NCBI RefSeq assembly: GCF_000826545.1
Contig: NZ_CDME01000011.1
Coordinates: 460,001-524,000 of the forward strand
From: Kibdelosporangium sp. MJ126-NF4
Lineage (GTDB): Bacteria > Actinomycetota > Actinomycetes > Mycobacteriales > Pseudonocardiaceae
DNA length: 64,000 nucleotides
Reading direction: 5' to 3'
A program made the position numbers and the translations under genes. The notes under the pieces are model-generated. The model did no database searches and was not told the origin of the DNA. It saw only the letters and a list, made by a program, of their open reading frames with translations. Position 1 is the stretch's first letter, and each line of letters starts with the position of its first letter. Shown here piece after piece: positions 1 through 9,500 of the stretch.

Positions 1-174
1 GCGTACGCGCTGGCTCCTGGCCTGGTCGACGCGGTCGCGTACCAGGGATACCGGGTGTTTCCCGACTCGACGGCCGCGGGCGGCGCCGGGCGTGTCAAGT
101 TCGGCAAGGGTGAACGGAAACTGTCGGCAGCGGCGGCCGCACTGGTCAGACTCACCAGAGGGTTCCACTGGTAG
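1..174 (+). CDS. C-terminal end of an unidentified protein (5' end outside window)
   Basis: Frame 1 is open from the first base to a TAG at 172-174 and encodes the last 57 residues of a protein that starts before the window. The visible part is rich in Ala, Gly, Val and basic residues and ends in FHW. I see no membrane segment or family motif, so no function is offered. The G/C-rich third positions match the neighbouring genes, which supports real coding. The next gene starts 28 bp downstream on the same strand, so the two may be cotranscribed. Confidence 0.55.
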   Translation, partial: AYALAPGLVDAVAYQGYRVFPDSTAAGGAGRVKFGKGERKLSAAAAALVRLTRGFHW

Positions 175-202
175 ATCTGGACACGACAGGTAGCCTCGCC
201 GC

Positions 203-1039
203 ATGGCCCCCGCCGACGCCCCTATACCGCTCGGTTTCGACGTGGTCCGCCACGGATACGACCGCGCACAAGTACAGCAGCACATCGCCAATCTGGAGTC
301 CAACCTGCGGCGGCTGACCGCGGACCGCGACAACGCACGCGCACAGGCCGCGGAGCAAAGCAGGCAAACAGACGCGTTGCGCGCGGAACTGACGAAACTG
401 CGCGACCAGGTCACCGGCTCGACCCAGCCGATCAAGACGTCCGCAGAGGTGCACAAGCAGCTGCGCGTCATGCTCGACGTGACCCGCGCGGAAGCACTGG
501 AAATCACCGCACGGGCCCAGGCCGCGGCCGAGCAGACGTTCACGACCGCCCAGCAGGCCACAACGGCGCTGCGCAGCCGTTACGAGTTCCTGCTCGCAGA
601 CCTGGAAGCCCAGCAGACGCAACTGCAGACCGAGCACCAGGCGGCGCTGGAGCAGACGCGCACGGACCTGACCCGGATGTCGTCGGAGGCGGAGAACCGC
701 CGGAGCACGTTCGGCGAGCAGGCCGACGCGCAGCACCGCCAGGTCGAGCAGGAGTTCGAGTCGGCGATGGCGGCCAGGCGCGCGGCGCTGGACCAGGAAG
801 TGGCCGACCGGCGGATCACCAGCCAGCGCGAGGCGGAGAAGCTCGTCGCCGACGCGACGGCGGAGGCACACCGCCGGACGACCGAGGCCCAGCAGAAGAT
901 CGACCAGCTGACCGGGTTGCGCCAGCGCGTGTCCGAGCGCCTGCGGGAGACCGGTCAGCTGCTGACGCAGAGCTCGAACCTGCTGGAGCCGTTGGACACC
1001 GAGGCGGAGATCATCGCGGGCAAGCAGCCTTCGAACTAG
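203..1039 (+). CDS. DivIVA/Wag31-like coiled-coil protein
   Basis: The 278-residue protein starts with a DivIVA-type N-terminus: FDVVRHGYDRAQV at about residues 12-24 resembles the conserved membrane-targeting segment of actinobacterial DivIVA/Wag31 and its relatives. From about residue 25 to 260 it is an almost uninterrupted coiled coil rich in Ala, Glu, Gln and Arg, with no membrane segment. Relatives in filamentous actinobacteria (DivIVA, Scy/FilP-type proteins) organise polar growth or a cytoskeleton-like scaffold; that role here is inferred. No strong Shine-Dalgarno precedes the ATG at 203, but it lies just before the conserved motif and is the best start. The TAG stop lies inside the left arm of a long palindrome (1036-1206). 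Confidence 0.75.
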   Translation: MAPADAPIPLGFDVVRHGYDRAQVQQHIANLESNLRRLTADRDNARAQAAEQSRQTDALRAELTKLRDQVTGSTQPIKTSAEVHKQLRVMLDVTRAEALEITARAQAAAEQTFTTAQQATTALRSRYEFLLADLEAQQTQLQTEHQAALEQTRTDLTRMSSEAENRRSTFGEQADAQHRQVEQEFESAMAARRAALDQEVADRRITSQREAEKLVADATAEAHRRTTEAQQKIDQLTGLRQRVSERLRETGQLLTQSSNLLEPLDTEAEIIAGKQPSN

Positions 1040-1206
1040 TGGTTACGACCGGAAGTTCGTTGGGGGTATTCGGCGGATCCAGGTTTCCGCTGTGCGTGCC
1101 GGACGAAGGGGCCGGTACCTCTGTTGTACCGGCGCCTTTGGCCGGTGCGTCCAGCGGGAAGCTGGGCCGTCGAGACCCCCGACAGACTTCCGGTCGTGAC
1201 CACTAG
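1036..1206. repeat. 171-bp intergenic imperfect palindrome
   Basis: The whole spacer between two convergent genes folds on itself. The outer 20 bp (1036-1055 and 1187-1206) pair with one mismatch. Homology between left arm and reverse-complemented right arm continues inward, with small gaps, to a perfect 8-bp stem (1111-1118 with 1126-1133) around a 7-base loop. The left arm includes the stop codon of the coiled-coil gene. It could serve as a bidirectional terminator or be a palindromic repeat element. Confidence 0.7.
1111..1133. terminator. Hairpin between convergent genes
   Basis: An 8-bp perfect GC-rich stem (gccggtac/gtaccggc) with a 7-base loop forms the apex of the larger palindrome. 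It lies between the stop codons of the coiled-coil gene and bioB, with no U-tract, as is usual for actinobacterial terminators. Confidence 0.5.
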
Positions 1207-1210
1207 CGCA

Positions 1211-2272
1211 CTAGGTGTTGGAAGGCAGGTCTGTTCCCGCTCCCCTCCGGCGGACGGTGACCAGGTCGTGGCGTGCCTCCGGCAGTGTCTGTTCGTCGAC
1301 GCCTTCGACGGTGAAGCCCGCGTCGGCGATCATCTGGCGGTCGTCGGCGCCCGGCTGGCCCTCACTGGTCAGGTAGTCGCCGAGGAAGATCGAGTTGGCC
1401 AGGTGCAGGGCCAGCGGCTGCATGCCGCGTAGGTGGATCTCCCGTCCGCCCGCCAGCCGAACCTCCACGTCGGGGAAGAAGAACCGGAACACCGCGAGGA
1501 TGCGCAGACAGCGGTCCGGGGTCAGCTCCCAGCGTCCGCCCAGTGGTGTGCCGTCGAACGGGATGAGGAAGTTCACCGGGACCGAGTCCGGGTCGAGCTC
1601 CCGCAGCGCCATGGCCAGGTCGACGATGTCGTCGTCGGTCTCGCCCATCCCGAAGATGGCGCCGGAGCAGGGCGACAGTCCGGCTGTGCCAGCGCGTTTC
1701 AGAGTGTCGACGCGGTCGGCGAAGGTGTGCGTCGTGCAGATGTCCGCGTAACGTTCCTCGCTGGTGTTGAGGTTGTTGTTGTACGCGTGCGCGCCCGCCG
1801 CGGCCAGTCGCTCGGCCTGGCCGTCGCTGAGCAGGCCGAGACAGACGCAGACTTCCACGTCCGGGTTGTCGTCCTTGATGGCCGCGATGGTGTTCTCGAT
1901 CCGGGTGATGTCCCGGTTTCCCGGTCCCCTGCCGCTGGCGACCAGGCAGACGCGCTTCGCGCCCGCCTGGACCGCCGCCTGTGCCGTCTCCGCCGCTTTC
2001 CCCGGGTCGATCCACGAGTACTTCAGGATGTCCGACGCCGAGCCCAGCCGCTGTGAGCAGTACGAGCAGTCCTCGGGGCAGAGGCCGCTCTTCATGTTGA
2101 TGATGGTGTTGAGCTTCACCCGCTTGCCGAAGAACGTCCGGCGCACCTTCGATCCCGCCGCGACGACGTCGAGCAGTTCCGCCGCGCCGGAGAGCACCGC
2201 GAGGGCCTCCGGACGCGTCGGGCGCTCGCGCCGCATCGCCTTGGTGACCAGGTCTTCCAGCAGCGTCGTCAT
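1211..2272 (-). CDS. bioB: Biotin synthase
   Basis: BioB converts dethiobiotin to biotin by radical-SAM sulfur insertion, the last step of biotin synthesis, in the cytoplasm. The 353-residue product carries the radical-SAM motif CPEDCSYC (Cys65, Cys69, Cys72) for the SAM-binding [4Fe-4S] cluster, then the family's NNNLNTS segment (about residues 165-171) and length. An in-frame TTG lies 36 bp upstream, but the ATG at 2272 gives the usual [13 protein letters not shown] N-terminus and is preferred. No bioA, bioD or bioF is nearby. It lies 74 bp downstream of a hydrolase gene on the same strand and may be the last gene of that unit. Confidence 0.95.
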   Translation of the reverse strand: MTTLLEDLVTKAMRRERPTRPEALAVLSGAAELLDVVAAGSKVRRTFFGKRVKLNTIINMKSGLCPEDCSYCSQRLGSASDILKYSWIDPGKAAETAQAAVQAGAKRVCLVASGRGPGNRDITRIENTIAAIKDDNPDVEVCVCLGLLSDGQAERLAAAGAHAYNNNLNTSEERYADICTTHTFADRVDTLKRAGTAGLSPCSGAIFGMGETDDDIVDLAMALRELDPDSVPVNFLIPFDGTPLGGRWELTPDRCLRILAVFRFFFPDVEVRLAGGREIHLRGMQPLALHLANSIFLGDYLTSEGQPGADDRQMIADAGFTVEGVDEQTLPEARHDLVTVRRRGAGTDLPSNT

Positions 2273-2346
2273 GCCACCAGCGTCACCGAACCGTGGGGGC
2301 ACCGGCAATGCACGAAACCTACAAGATCAACGGCAGTGCGCTTGTC

Positions 2347-3165
2347 CTATGCGGGTTTGGCGGCTTTCTCGCTCGGCTCGGCCGCTTCGGCACGTGCGCA
2401 GGTTTCGAGGATCGTTCGTGCCACGAGTTCGGGTTCGTCGTGCATCGGGACGTGTCCGCATTCGGGCAGCGAGACCTGTCGCGCCGCGGGCAGCAGTTCG
2501 GCGGACCTGCGGGCCTGGGACGGCCACAGGATCCGGTCCCGTGTCCCCCACGCGATCGTCACCGGCACAACCGGTTCCGGGCAGGTGAAGAAGTAGTCCT
2601 TGCCCGCGCGCGCCACGGCGTCGAAGCCCGGCGCCGCGGCCATCGCGGCCAGGTCGTCGAGCATGACCTGCAGCGGGACGCGGGACGGGTGGCCGAACAG
2701 CAGGCTCCCGCTCGCCAGCCGGAACGGCTTCAGCGACATCACGACCTTCTGCGCCTGCGGGGACAGCCGACCGGTGGTGCGAATCGTGCCGAGCACGCGC
2801 AGCGCCCACGCCCGGCCGCGGGCGGTTCGCCAGAACCCCGCGGGCGACAGTGCTGTCACGGAACTGGCGTGCCCCGCGGACGCCAGTTCCAGCGCCAGCA
2901 TGCCGCCCAACGAGTTGCCCGCGATGTGCGGCCGGGTGATGCCCATCGACTTCAGAGCGTCCACTGTAGCCTCAAGGGACGCCTCGACGCTATACGGTTC
3001 CGGCAGTGACGGCGACTTTCCGAAGCCGGGCAGGTCGACCGCGATCACGTCGTGCGACTCGGCCAACCGGCCGATCACCGGTTCCCATGCCTGCCACCGA
3101 TGCCCAATGCCGTGCAGTAGCACAAGTGGGCTACCCGAACCGCGCCGTTCGAACGAGATGGTCAC
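2347..3165 (-). CDS. Alpha/beta-fold hydrolase
   Basis: This 272-residue protein has the standard hydrolase layout: oxyanion segment LLHGIGH (about 17-23), nucleophile elbow GNSLGG with Ser85, acid Asp210 in WGTRD, and His238 in ECGHVP. The substrate is unknown; esterases, lipases and C-C hydrolases share this pattern. It has no signal peptide, so it should be cytoplasmic. The GTG start overlaps the stop of the upstream EphD-like gene by 4 bp (GTGA), indicating translational coupling, so the two probably act on related, perhaps lipid, substrates. bioB follows on the same strand. Confidence 0.85.
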   Translation of the reverse strand: MTISFERRGSGSPLVLLHGIGHRWQAWEPVIGRLAESHDVIAVDLPGFGKSPSLPEPYSVEASLEATVDALKSMGITRPHIAGNSLGGMLALELASAGHASSVTALSPAGFWRTARGRAWALRVLGTIRTTGRLSPQAQKVVMSLKPFRLASGSLLFGHPSRVPLQVMLDDLAAMAAAPGFDAVARAGKDYFFTCPEPVVPVTIAWGTRDRILWPSQARRSAELLPAARQVSLPECGHVPMHDEPELVARTILETCARAEAAEPSEKAAKPA

Positions 3166-4847
3166 TTGTTCACCCGGATTCGTGCCAGGCGCCGGGAAAG
3201 TCCCGGCGCGAACCGTGAGATGAGCAGTCCTACCTTGGCTTCGACGGTCACCGGCACAACGGCCCTGTTGTCCTTGACCGCATCCACGATCGCCGAGGCG
3301 ACCTTGGACGGCGGGAAGTTACGCCGTCCGTAGGCCTTGGCGGCCCTGCTGCGCAGTGCCTCCTGTTTGGACTCGTCGACGCCGACGAAGGTCGTCGCAC
3401 GCGTGATCGGCGTGTCCACAATCCCCGGGCAGATCGCCGTGACGCCGATCCCCTTCGACGCGAAGTCCGCTCGCAGCGACTCCGAGAGCGACAACACGGC
3501 CGCTTTCGTCGCCGCGTACGCGGGCAGCTCACGAGAAGGCGTGTACGCGGCGGCGGAGGCGATGTTCACGATGTGCCCGCCCACGCCGGACTCGGCCATC
3601 TTCGCGCCGAAGACCTGGCAGCCGTACGCCACGCCGAGCAGGTTCACGTCCACGATCTTCCGCAGCTGTTTGGCCGTCATGTCCAGGAAGGACCCGGCCA
3701 TCGCGATCCCCGCGTTGTTCACGACCACGTCGGGCACGCCATGGTCGGTTTCGACCTTGTCGGCGAGCAGCCGCATCGCCGACTCGTCGGTCACGTCCAA
3801 CTGGTACGCCGACGCGGCCGAGCCGATCAGGGCGGCCGTTTCCTTGGCCGACGACAGGTCGACGTCCGTGACGATCACCTCGGCGCCCGCCTTGGCGAAC
3901 GCGATCGCCGTCTCCCTGCCGATGCCACTGCCCGCGCCGGTGATCAGCACAAGGCGGTTCGCGATGGACTCCGGGTCGAGCGCGCGCCGCAGACCCCGGG
4001 ACACCGGCTTTCCCTCCACATGCGACACGAACTCGTCCACCATTCTCGCGATCACGCCCGGCCTGGCCGACGCGACCCAGTGCCTGCCGATCACCTTGCG
4101 ACGCCACAGGTTCGGCGCCCAGTCGGCCAGGTCGGAGTACAGCTCCGGCGAGAGGAACCGGTCACCGGTCGGCACGATCAGCTGCACGGGAATCGACGTG
4201 CTCCGCCGCTCCGGCGAGCTGACCCGCTGGAAGATGTTGGCCCGGTAGAGCTTCATCCCGTGCAGTGCGTCCTCAACGGACGGAACGCGGTCGAGCCCCT
4301 CGACGGCGGCGACCAGCTTGGTCGCGCCGAACCGCCAGACCAGGCCCGGCAGGACCGGCAGGTGGAAGGCCACGATGTACCAGGAGCTCAGTTGCTGCTT
4401 GGCGACCTTGAGCAGGTTGCCGGGGGTCGGGCGAGCGAGCCGCCGCCGCACCCAGTGTCCTATGTGGTCGATAGCGGGCCCGGAGATCGTCGTGTACGAG
4501 GCGATCCGGGGGCTGTCCTCGGTCACCGCGTGCCATGCCTGGACCGAGCCCCAGTCGTGCGCGACGACGTGCACGGGTTTCGTCGGACTGATGGCGTCGA
4601 CCACCGCGAACAGGTCCGCTGCCAGCTTGGAGATCTCGTAGTCGGCAACGGCGCGCGGCTTGCTGGACTGACCGGCGCCGCGGACGTCGTAGGTCACGAC
4701 GTGGAACCGCTCGGCGAGCAGGGCCGCGACACCGTCCCACATCACGTGGTTGTCCGGGTAGCCGTGCACCAGCAGCACGGTCGGCCGGGCAGGGTCACCC
4801 TGCTCGTACACCGCCAGGGACACGTCACCAGATTGGACCGTCCGCAT
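3162..4847 (-). CDS. ephD: EphD-like fusion: epoxide-hydrolase-type domain plus short-chain dehydrogenase
   Basis: This is a 561-residue two-domain protein. Residues 1-285 form an epoxide-hydrolase-type alpha/beta hydrolase with HGYP (29-32), nucleophile HDWGS (Asp98) and a C-terminal His at about 256. Residues 295-561 form a short-chain dehydrogenase with cofactor loop TGAGSGIG (303-310), Ser431 and the YAATK catalytic pair (Tyr444, Lys448). The order matches mycobacterial EphD (Rv2214c), implicated in lipid modification; a lipid substrate here is inference. The ATG at 4847 has GGGAG at a good distance, better than the GTG 24 bp upstream. A palindrome lies upstream, and the next hydrolase gene overlaps its stop. 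Confidence 0.85.
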   Translation of the reverse strand: MRTVQSGDVSLAVYEQGDPARPTVLLVHGYPDNHVMWDGVAALLAERFHVVTYDVRGAGQSSKPRAVADYEISKLAADLFAVVDAISPTKPVHVVAHDWGSVQAWHAVTEDSPRIASYTTISGPAIDHIGHWVRRRLARPTPGNLLKVAKQQLSSWYIVAFHLPVLPGLVWRFGATKLVAAVEGLDRVPSVEDALHGMKLYRANIFQRVSSPERRSTSIPVQLIVPTGDRFLSPELYSDLADWAPNLWRRKVIGRHWVASARPGVIARMVDEFVSHVEGKPVSRGLRRALDPESIANRLVLITGAGSGIGRETAIAFAKAGAEVIVTDVDLSSAKETAALIGSAASAYQLDVTDESAMRLLADKVETDHGVPDVVVNNAGIAMAGSFLDMTAKQLRKIVDVNLLGVAYGCQVFGAKMAESGVGGHIVNIASAAAYTPSRELPAYAATKAAVLSLSESLRADFASKGIGVTAICPGIVDTPITRATTFVGVDESKQEALRSRAAKAYGRRNFPPSKVASAIVDAVKDNRAVVPVTVEAKVGLLISRFAPGLSRRLARIRVNK

Positions 4848-4890
4848 GTGCGCTCCCGTCGTCGCTGACACCGCTCGAAAACGTTACAAC

Positions 4891-4915
4891 GGCCATTGAC
4901 ACCCTTGCAATGGCC
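4891..4915. promoter_or_regulatory. Operator-like inverted repeat upstream of the ephD-like gene
   Basis: ggccattg (4891-4898) and caatggcc (4908-4915) are perfect inverted 8-mers with a 9-bp spacer, 44 bp upstream of the ephD start. On the minus strand TTGCAA and TAACGT are spaced like -35 and -10 elements across the repeat. This suggests a promoter with an overlapping repressor site, perhaps for a TetR-like protein not encoded nearby. Confidence 0.4.
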
Positions 4916-4995
4916 AAACATTGTTTCCGCAGGTCAAATAGGGTTACTGCGAGTAGATTTCCTGCCCGGAAGAGTAGTTCCGCAGCAGCGGGAGG

Positions 4996-5251
4996 ATGCT
5001 GGACCGTGTGCGCCTGTCCAGCCCGTTCGACGCCGAGGAGGCGCCGGACATCGTCCGGACGGTGTTCGACGACGTCGAGGTACACACCTGGGACGCGCCG
5101 CTGGTCACGCTGCCGACCCCGGAGTCCATCAAGGACTCCCGGCGCACCAGGCTGTCAGGCGCGGAGCAAGCCGAACGGGCCGCACGCGAGCTGGCCGCCC
5201 CGCCGGCCGTGACCAAGCGCGGCGCTAGTGGTTGCTCGCCTGCCCGCTTGA
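4996..5251 (+). pseudogene. Remnant of a SAM-dependent methyltransferase (C-terminal end, frameshifted)
   Basis: From about 5060 the plus strand encodes EVHTWDAPLVTLPTPESI and then AAPPAVTKRG, the typical tail of actinobacterial class-I SAM-dependent methyltransferases. The SAM-binding N-terminal two thirds are absent: an in-frame TAG sits at 4975, and only about 120 bp separate the remnant from the divergent ephD gene. After TKR the frame slips. Reading one base over gives ALVVARLPA and a stop at 5249-5251, the expected ending, so at least one indel has occurred. The remnant overlaps the 3' end of the convergent merR gene. It is almost certainly non-functional. Confidence 0.6.
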
Positions 5252-5977
5252 CCTGAGCAGGGCTTCGAGCCGGTCGCCGACCATGTCCGGGATGACGCGC
5301 TCGGTCGAGCGGGCCACGGCGGCGGTCAGCGCGGAGATCACCACGGGCGGCAGGCGGCGCAGGACGTCGGCGTAGAACGGCACCTCGTCGCCGCTGGGCA
5401 GCCAGTCCTCGCCCTTGGGATCAAGCACGTACCGCCGCACCAGGCCGACCATCAGCGCGGCGACGTGGTCGACCTCCCGCTGCAGCACCCCGGCCAGCTC
5501 GATCACCTCGTCCAGCGGGACACCGAGCTTCACCAGCTCGTACCCGGCCTCCAGCAGCTGTGGGCTCGGCACGACCAGCCCGGCGCCCTGACGGCGCAGC
5601 AGGCCGAGTTGCAGCGCCTTGCGCGTGTTGCCGGGTGTGAGCTGGGTGCCGAACATCCGGCGCAGTTCGCGGACCGTGATCGGCGCGGGCAGCTCCGACG
5701 ACCACGGCACGCCCATGGCCTCCTCCAGGCCGAGCACGTCGGCGAGGCTGCGGCCGGACTCCCACGCCGCCAGCATCTCGGCGATCTGCGCGAACGCGTA
5801 GCCGCGGCCGAGCATGTTGGTCACCAGCCGCAGCCGGGACAGGTGCGCGTCGGTGTAGATCGCGGTCCTGCCCCTGCGGATGGGCGACGGCAGCAGGCCG
5901 CGATCCTGGTAGACCCGGATGTTGCGCACGGTCGTGCCACTCACCCTGGCCAGGTCGTCGATCCGATAGTCGGCCAC
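5225..5977 (-). CDS. MerR-family transcriptional regulator
   Basis: The 250-residue protein begins with a MerR winged helix: YRIDDLARVSGTTVRNIRVY at residues 4-23, followed by RGLLPSPIRRGRTAIYTD and the second helix block to about residue 75. The remaining ~175 residues are a helical effector region without the Cys pattern of metal-sensing MerR proteins, so an organic ligand or protein contact is more likely. The start is 18 bp from the divergent ATG of a small membrane protein, which it may regulate. Its 3' end overlaps the decayed methyltransferase on the opposite strand. Confidence 0.85.
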   Translation of the reverse strand: MADYRIDDLARVSGTTVRNIRVYQDRGLLPSPIRRGRTAIYTDAHLSRLRLVTNMLGRGYAFAQIAEMLAAWESGRSLADVLGLEEAMGVPWSSELPAPITVRELRRMFGTQLTPGNTRKALQLGLLRRQGAGLVVPSPQLLEAGYELVKLGVPLDEVIELAGVLQREVDHVAALMVGLVRRYVLDPKGEDWLPSGDEVPFYADVLRRLPPVVISALTAAVARSTERVIPDMVGDRLEALLRSSGQASNH

Positions 5978-5995
5978 CCTGGCATGCTAAGTCTT

Positions 5996-6397
5996 ATGCG
6001 GATGGTGATCGCGACAGTGGCCACCGTGGCGGGTGCCGCCGCGGTCGGGTACAGCACGTTCCTGCCCTGGTACCGGGACCGGCAGGGCAGGCAGATTCCG
6101 CTGAGCGAACTGTGGAACGGCGTCACGCCGACCACCACCGACATGATCAACTCGCTGTTCGTGCCGCTGGCGCTGGCGATCGTGCTGTGCGTGACCGGCA
6201 TGGTCATCGGGCGGCGGTGGCTGTTGGGGCTCGGCGCGTTCCTCGCGGTTGTCGTGTTCGCGGTGTTCCTCGGCCAGCAGATGCAGGTGGAGGCGCTGGC
6301 TTCCCAGTTCAAGCAGGGTTTCTGGAACACCGCCGGTGGCTGCGTGCTCCTGCTGGTCGGCGCGATCACCCGTCCGTCGCGGCAGAAAACCCCGTAG
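5996..6397 (+). CDS. Small integral membrane protein (unknown function)
   Basis: The 133-residue protein has four hydrophobic segments (about 3-22, 53-74, 78-98 and 112-128). WYRDRQGRQIPLSELWNG forms the loop after segment 1, and a basic tail follows segment 4. I do not recognise a named family. ATG codons at 5984, 5996 and 6002 are all in frame; 5996 is chosen because it leaves a normal divergent spacing from merR. A perfect 11-bp stem just after the stop suggests a single-gene transcript. Confidence 0.65.
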   Translation: MRMVIATVATVAGAAAVGYSTFLPWYRDRQGRQIPLSELWNGVTPTTTDMINSLFVPLALAIVLCVTGMVIGRRWLLGLGAFLAVVVFAVFLGQQMQVEALASQFKQGFWNTAGGCVLLLVGAITRPSRQKTP

Positions 6398-6401
6398 CGC
6401 A

Positions 6402-6440
6402 GGCTGAACTCCGGTGACGGTGTGCCACTGGAGTTCAGCC
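6402..6440 (+). terminator. Strong hairpin terminator after the small membrane protein gene
   Basis: ggctgaactcc (6402-6412) pairs perfectly with ggagttcagcc (6430-6440) around a 17-base loop. It lies 5 bp after the stop and about 110 bp before the first subtilase start, with no U-tract. Confidence 0.7.
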
Positions 6441-6552
6441 ATGATCACTCGTCCGGCCCAGTGGTTTCTTGGTATTTCGGCCAACCTCACACCCCTGCCA
6501 GGTGTCGTGTAGATGCTGGGAATTTTCCAACACGACAGAGGGGTATCCCACT

Positions 6553-9500
6553 GTGCGCGGAACCATCTACACGGCTGCGTTGGCCGTGCTCATCAGCGGG
6601 CTCGCCGGACCACCGGCGGCCGCTGACCCTGCGAGAACCTCCTCGGCGAAGCCAGAGCCCGCGAAGACGGTCACGCTGATCACCGGTGACAAGGTGACTG
6701 TGACCAGACGCGGCGACACATGGGACGCCACCATCCTGCCCGCGAAACGGATCGGTGCGTTGCCCGGTTTCGTCAAGGCGGTCAGCGCCGACGAAGTCAC
6801 CGTCATCCCCGCCGAAGCGGTCCCACTCGTCGCGTCAGGCAAGCTCGACAAGGCACTGTTCGACGTCACCGGCCTGATCAAGCTCGGCTACGACGACGCG
6901 AGCACCCAGGAAATCCCGCTGCTCGTGGAGTCCTCCACGAGCAGACAGAGCATCGCCGCGCTCGGCAAGGTCACCCGCGACCTGCCCGCGGCCAAGATGA
7001 CAGCCGTCTCGACGCCCAAGCAGCGGGCAGCGGACGTGTTCCAGGCAGCCAAGTCCCACAAGATCTGGCTCAACGGCAGATTGTTCCCCACGCTGGACCA
7101 GAGCGTCCCGCAAGTCGGGGCACCCGCTGCGTGGCAGGCCGGGCAGACCGGTGCGGGCGCCACGATCGCCGTGCTGGACACCGGGTATGACAAGGGCCAT
7201 CCCGACCTGACTGGGATCGTCAAGGGCGAGAAGGACTTCACCCCAGAGGGCATCCAGGACATCGTCGGCCACGGCACGCACGTCGCGGCCACCGCGGCGG
7301 GCCGAGGTGTCGCGTCGGGCGGCAAGTACACGGGCGTGGCCAAGGGCTCGAATCTGCTGATCGGCAAGGTCTGCGAGGTCTACGGCTGTACCTTCGACGC
7401 GATCCTCGACGGCATGCAGTGGGCCGCCGACAGCGGCGCCAAGGTCGTCAACATGAGCCTCGGCGGTCAGCCCGGCGACGGCACCGACCCGATCGAGACC
7501 GCCGTGAACCGCATCTCGGCCGAGAAAGGCACCCTGTTCGTCATCGCCGCAGGCAACGACGGCCCACGTCACAAGGTTTCCACCCCCGCAGCCGCCGACG
7601 CGGCACTGGCCGTTGGCAGCGTGAACAAGAAGGACGTGGGCAGCCCGTTCAGCAGCCCTGGCCCACGGATCAACGACTTCGCCGTGAAGCCTGACATCGC
7701 GGCACCCGGCGAGGACATCATCGCCGCACGCGCCAAGGGAACGCTCGAGAACGCCGCTGTCGACGAGTTCCACGCCAAGATCAGCGGTACCTCCATGGCC
7801 ACACCGCACGTCGCCGGAGCAGCGGCCATTGTTGCCGCACAACACCCCGACTGGACCGGCCAACAGATCAAGACCGCGTTGATGGCCAGCGCACACCCCG
7901 GCGCGGACGCCACCATCTACCAGCAGGGCGCAGGACGGCTCGACGTCGGCCGTGCGGTCACCCAGACCGTCACGTCCACCACCGGAAGCCTGAGCATGGG
8001 CTTCATCAAATGGCCACACAGCACGGACAAGGTGACCAAACCGGTCACGTACAAGAACTCTGCCACCGCCCCGGTCACGCTCACCCTTGACCTCCAGAAC
8101 GCGGGCGTGTTCAGCACCGACGTCAACCAGATCACCGTTCCGGCGCAGGGCGAAGCGACCGTGAACGTCACGTACGACCCGGCCGCGGGCGGCACCGCCG
8201 AGTACAGCGGCAGGCTCACCGCCCGCAGCGGCGACATCGTGGTGCAGACCGCGATCGGCGCCACCAAGGAGCCGGAAAGCTACTCGCTCACGGCGAAGCT
8301 GATCGGCCGCGACGGCGTCGAGCAACAGCCGGACAGTCGTAGCACCGTGCTCTGGAAACGCCTCGACGGCACCGATTACGGCGTCGTGCGCAGCAACCAG
8401 CCGGTGCGTCTGCCAGTCGGCAAGTACGCCTTGTTCGGATTCGTTCAGACGCCGATCGCGGGGCAGTCCAACCCGTCACTGACAACGGTCGCCGAGCCGG
8501 AGTTCGACGTACGCAAGGACACGGCGGTGACGCTGGACGCACGCCCTGGCATCAAGGTCGACGCCAAGGTGGAGGAGAAGGACGCACGCATGGCCACCGG
8601 TATCACCTCGACTGTGGTGACCGGCGGCCCTTACGGCCTGGATGTCGGCTACACGGGTGGCCTCGGCGACGAGTCCTACGCCGTGCCGACGAAGGGCAAC
8701 CACAGCCACTTCAGGTACTACAACCGGATGCAGTGGGAGCGGCCGCCGGTCCAACTGGCCGCGACCAGGCCGGAGTCGTTCGAGATTCCGGTCGACTGGG
8801 CGCCGCGCTCGCCGATTACCCAGGACAGCAAGGAATACAGCGCTGTCGACGCCGGGCACGCCACACCTGAGGAGATCGCGGCCCACGACCTCAAGGGCAA
8901 ACTCGCGGTGTTCACACTCGGCCCGGGTGAGGAGGACCAGTACGACGGCAGGGTGCAGGCGCTCGGCGCCGCCGGGGCGGCCGCCATCCTGTTCTACTTC
9001 TCCGACTCGGGCTCGATCGGCGTCGACGAGAAACCGCCGGTTCCGGTGGCGTACACCCAGCACGGAACAGGCAAGCGCCTCGCCGACCTGGCCAAGAACG
9101 GCGACGCCACTGCGAAACTGACCGGGCAGCCCGCGAGCCCGTACCGCTACGAGCTGGCTTTCCCGCATCACGGCGGGATTCCCGGCAACCTCTCCTACCA
9201 GCCACGCCACAAGGACCTGGCCACGGTCGACACGAAGTACCACAGCCTGATCGACGGCGGCATCGGCTACGTCGACTACCTCACCAAGTCGGGCGACCTG
9301 GACATGAGCAGTTACATCTGGTCCACGGTCGTTCCATTGCCGTTGCAGCGGACCGTGTACTACTCGCCGGTCACGTGGCAGAACTCGTTCCGTTCCGCGC
9401 CTGGCCCGGACGGTGGCAACGAGCACGGCTACATCACCGGTGAGCGAACCTATCGCGCCGGTGAGCGCCTGACGGCCGAGTTCGGCAAGTCGGTGGTCGG

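Noticed and set aside
2273..2346. A riboswitch or BioR/BirA-type operator in front of bioB
   Set aside because: The 74-bp spacer holds no conserved structured element or clear inverted repeat that I can support.
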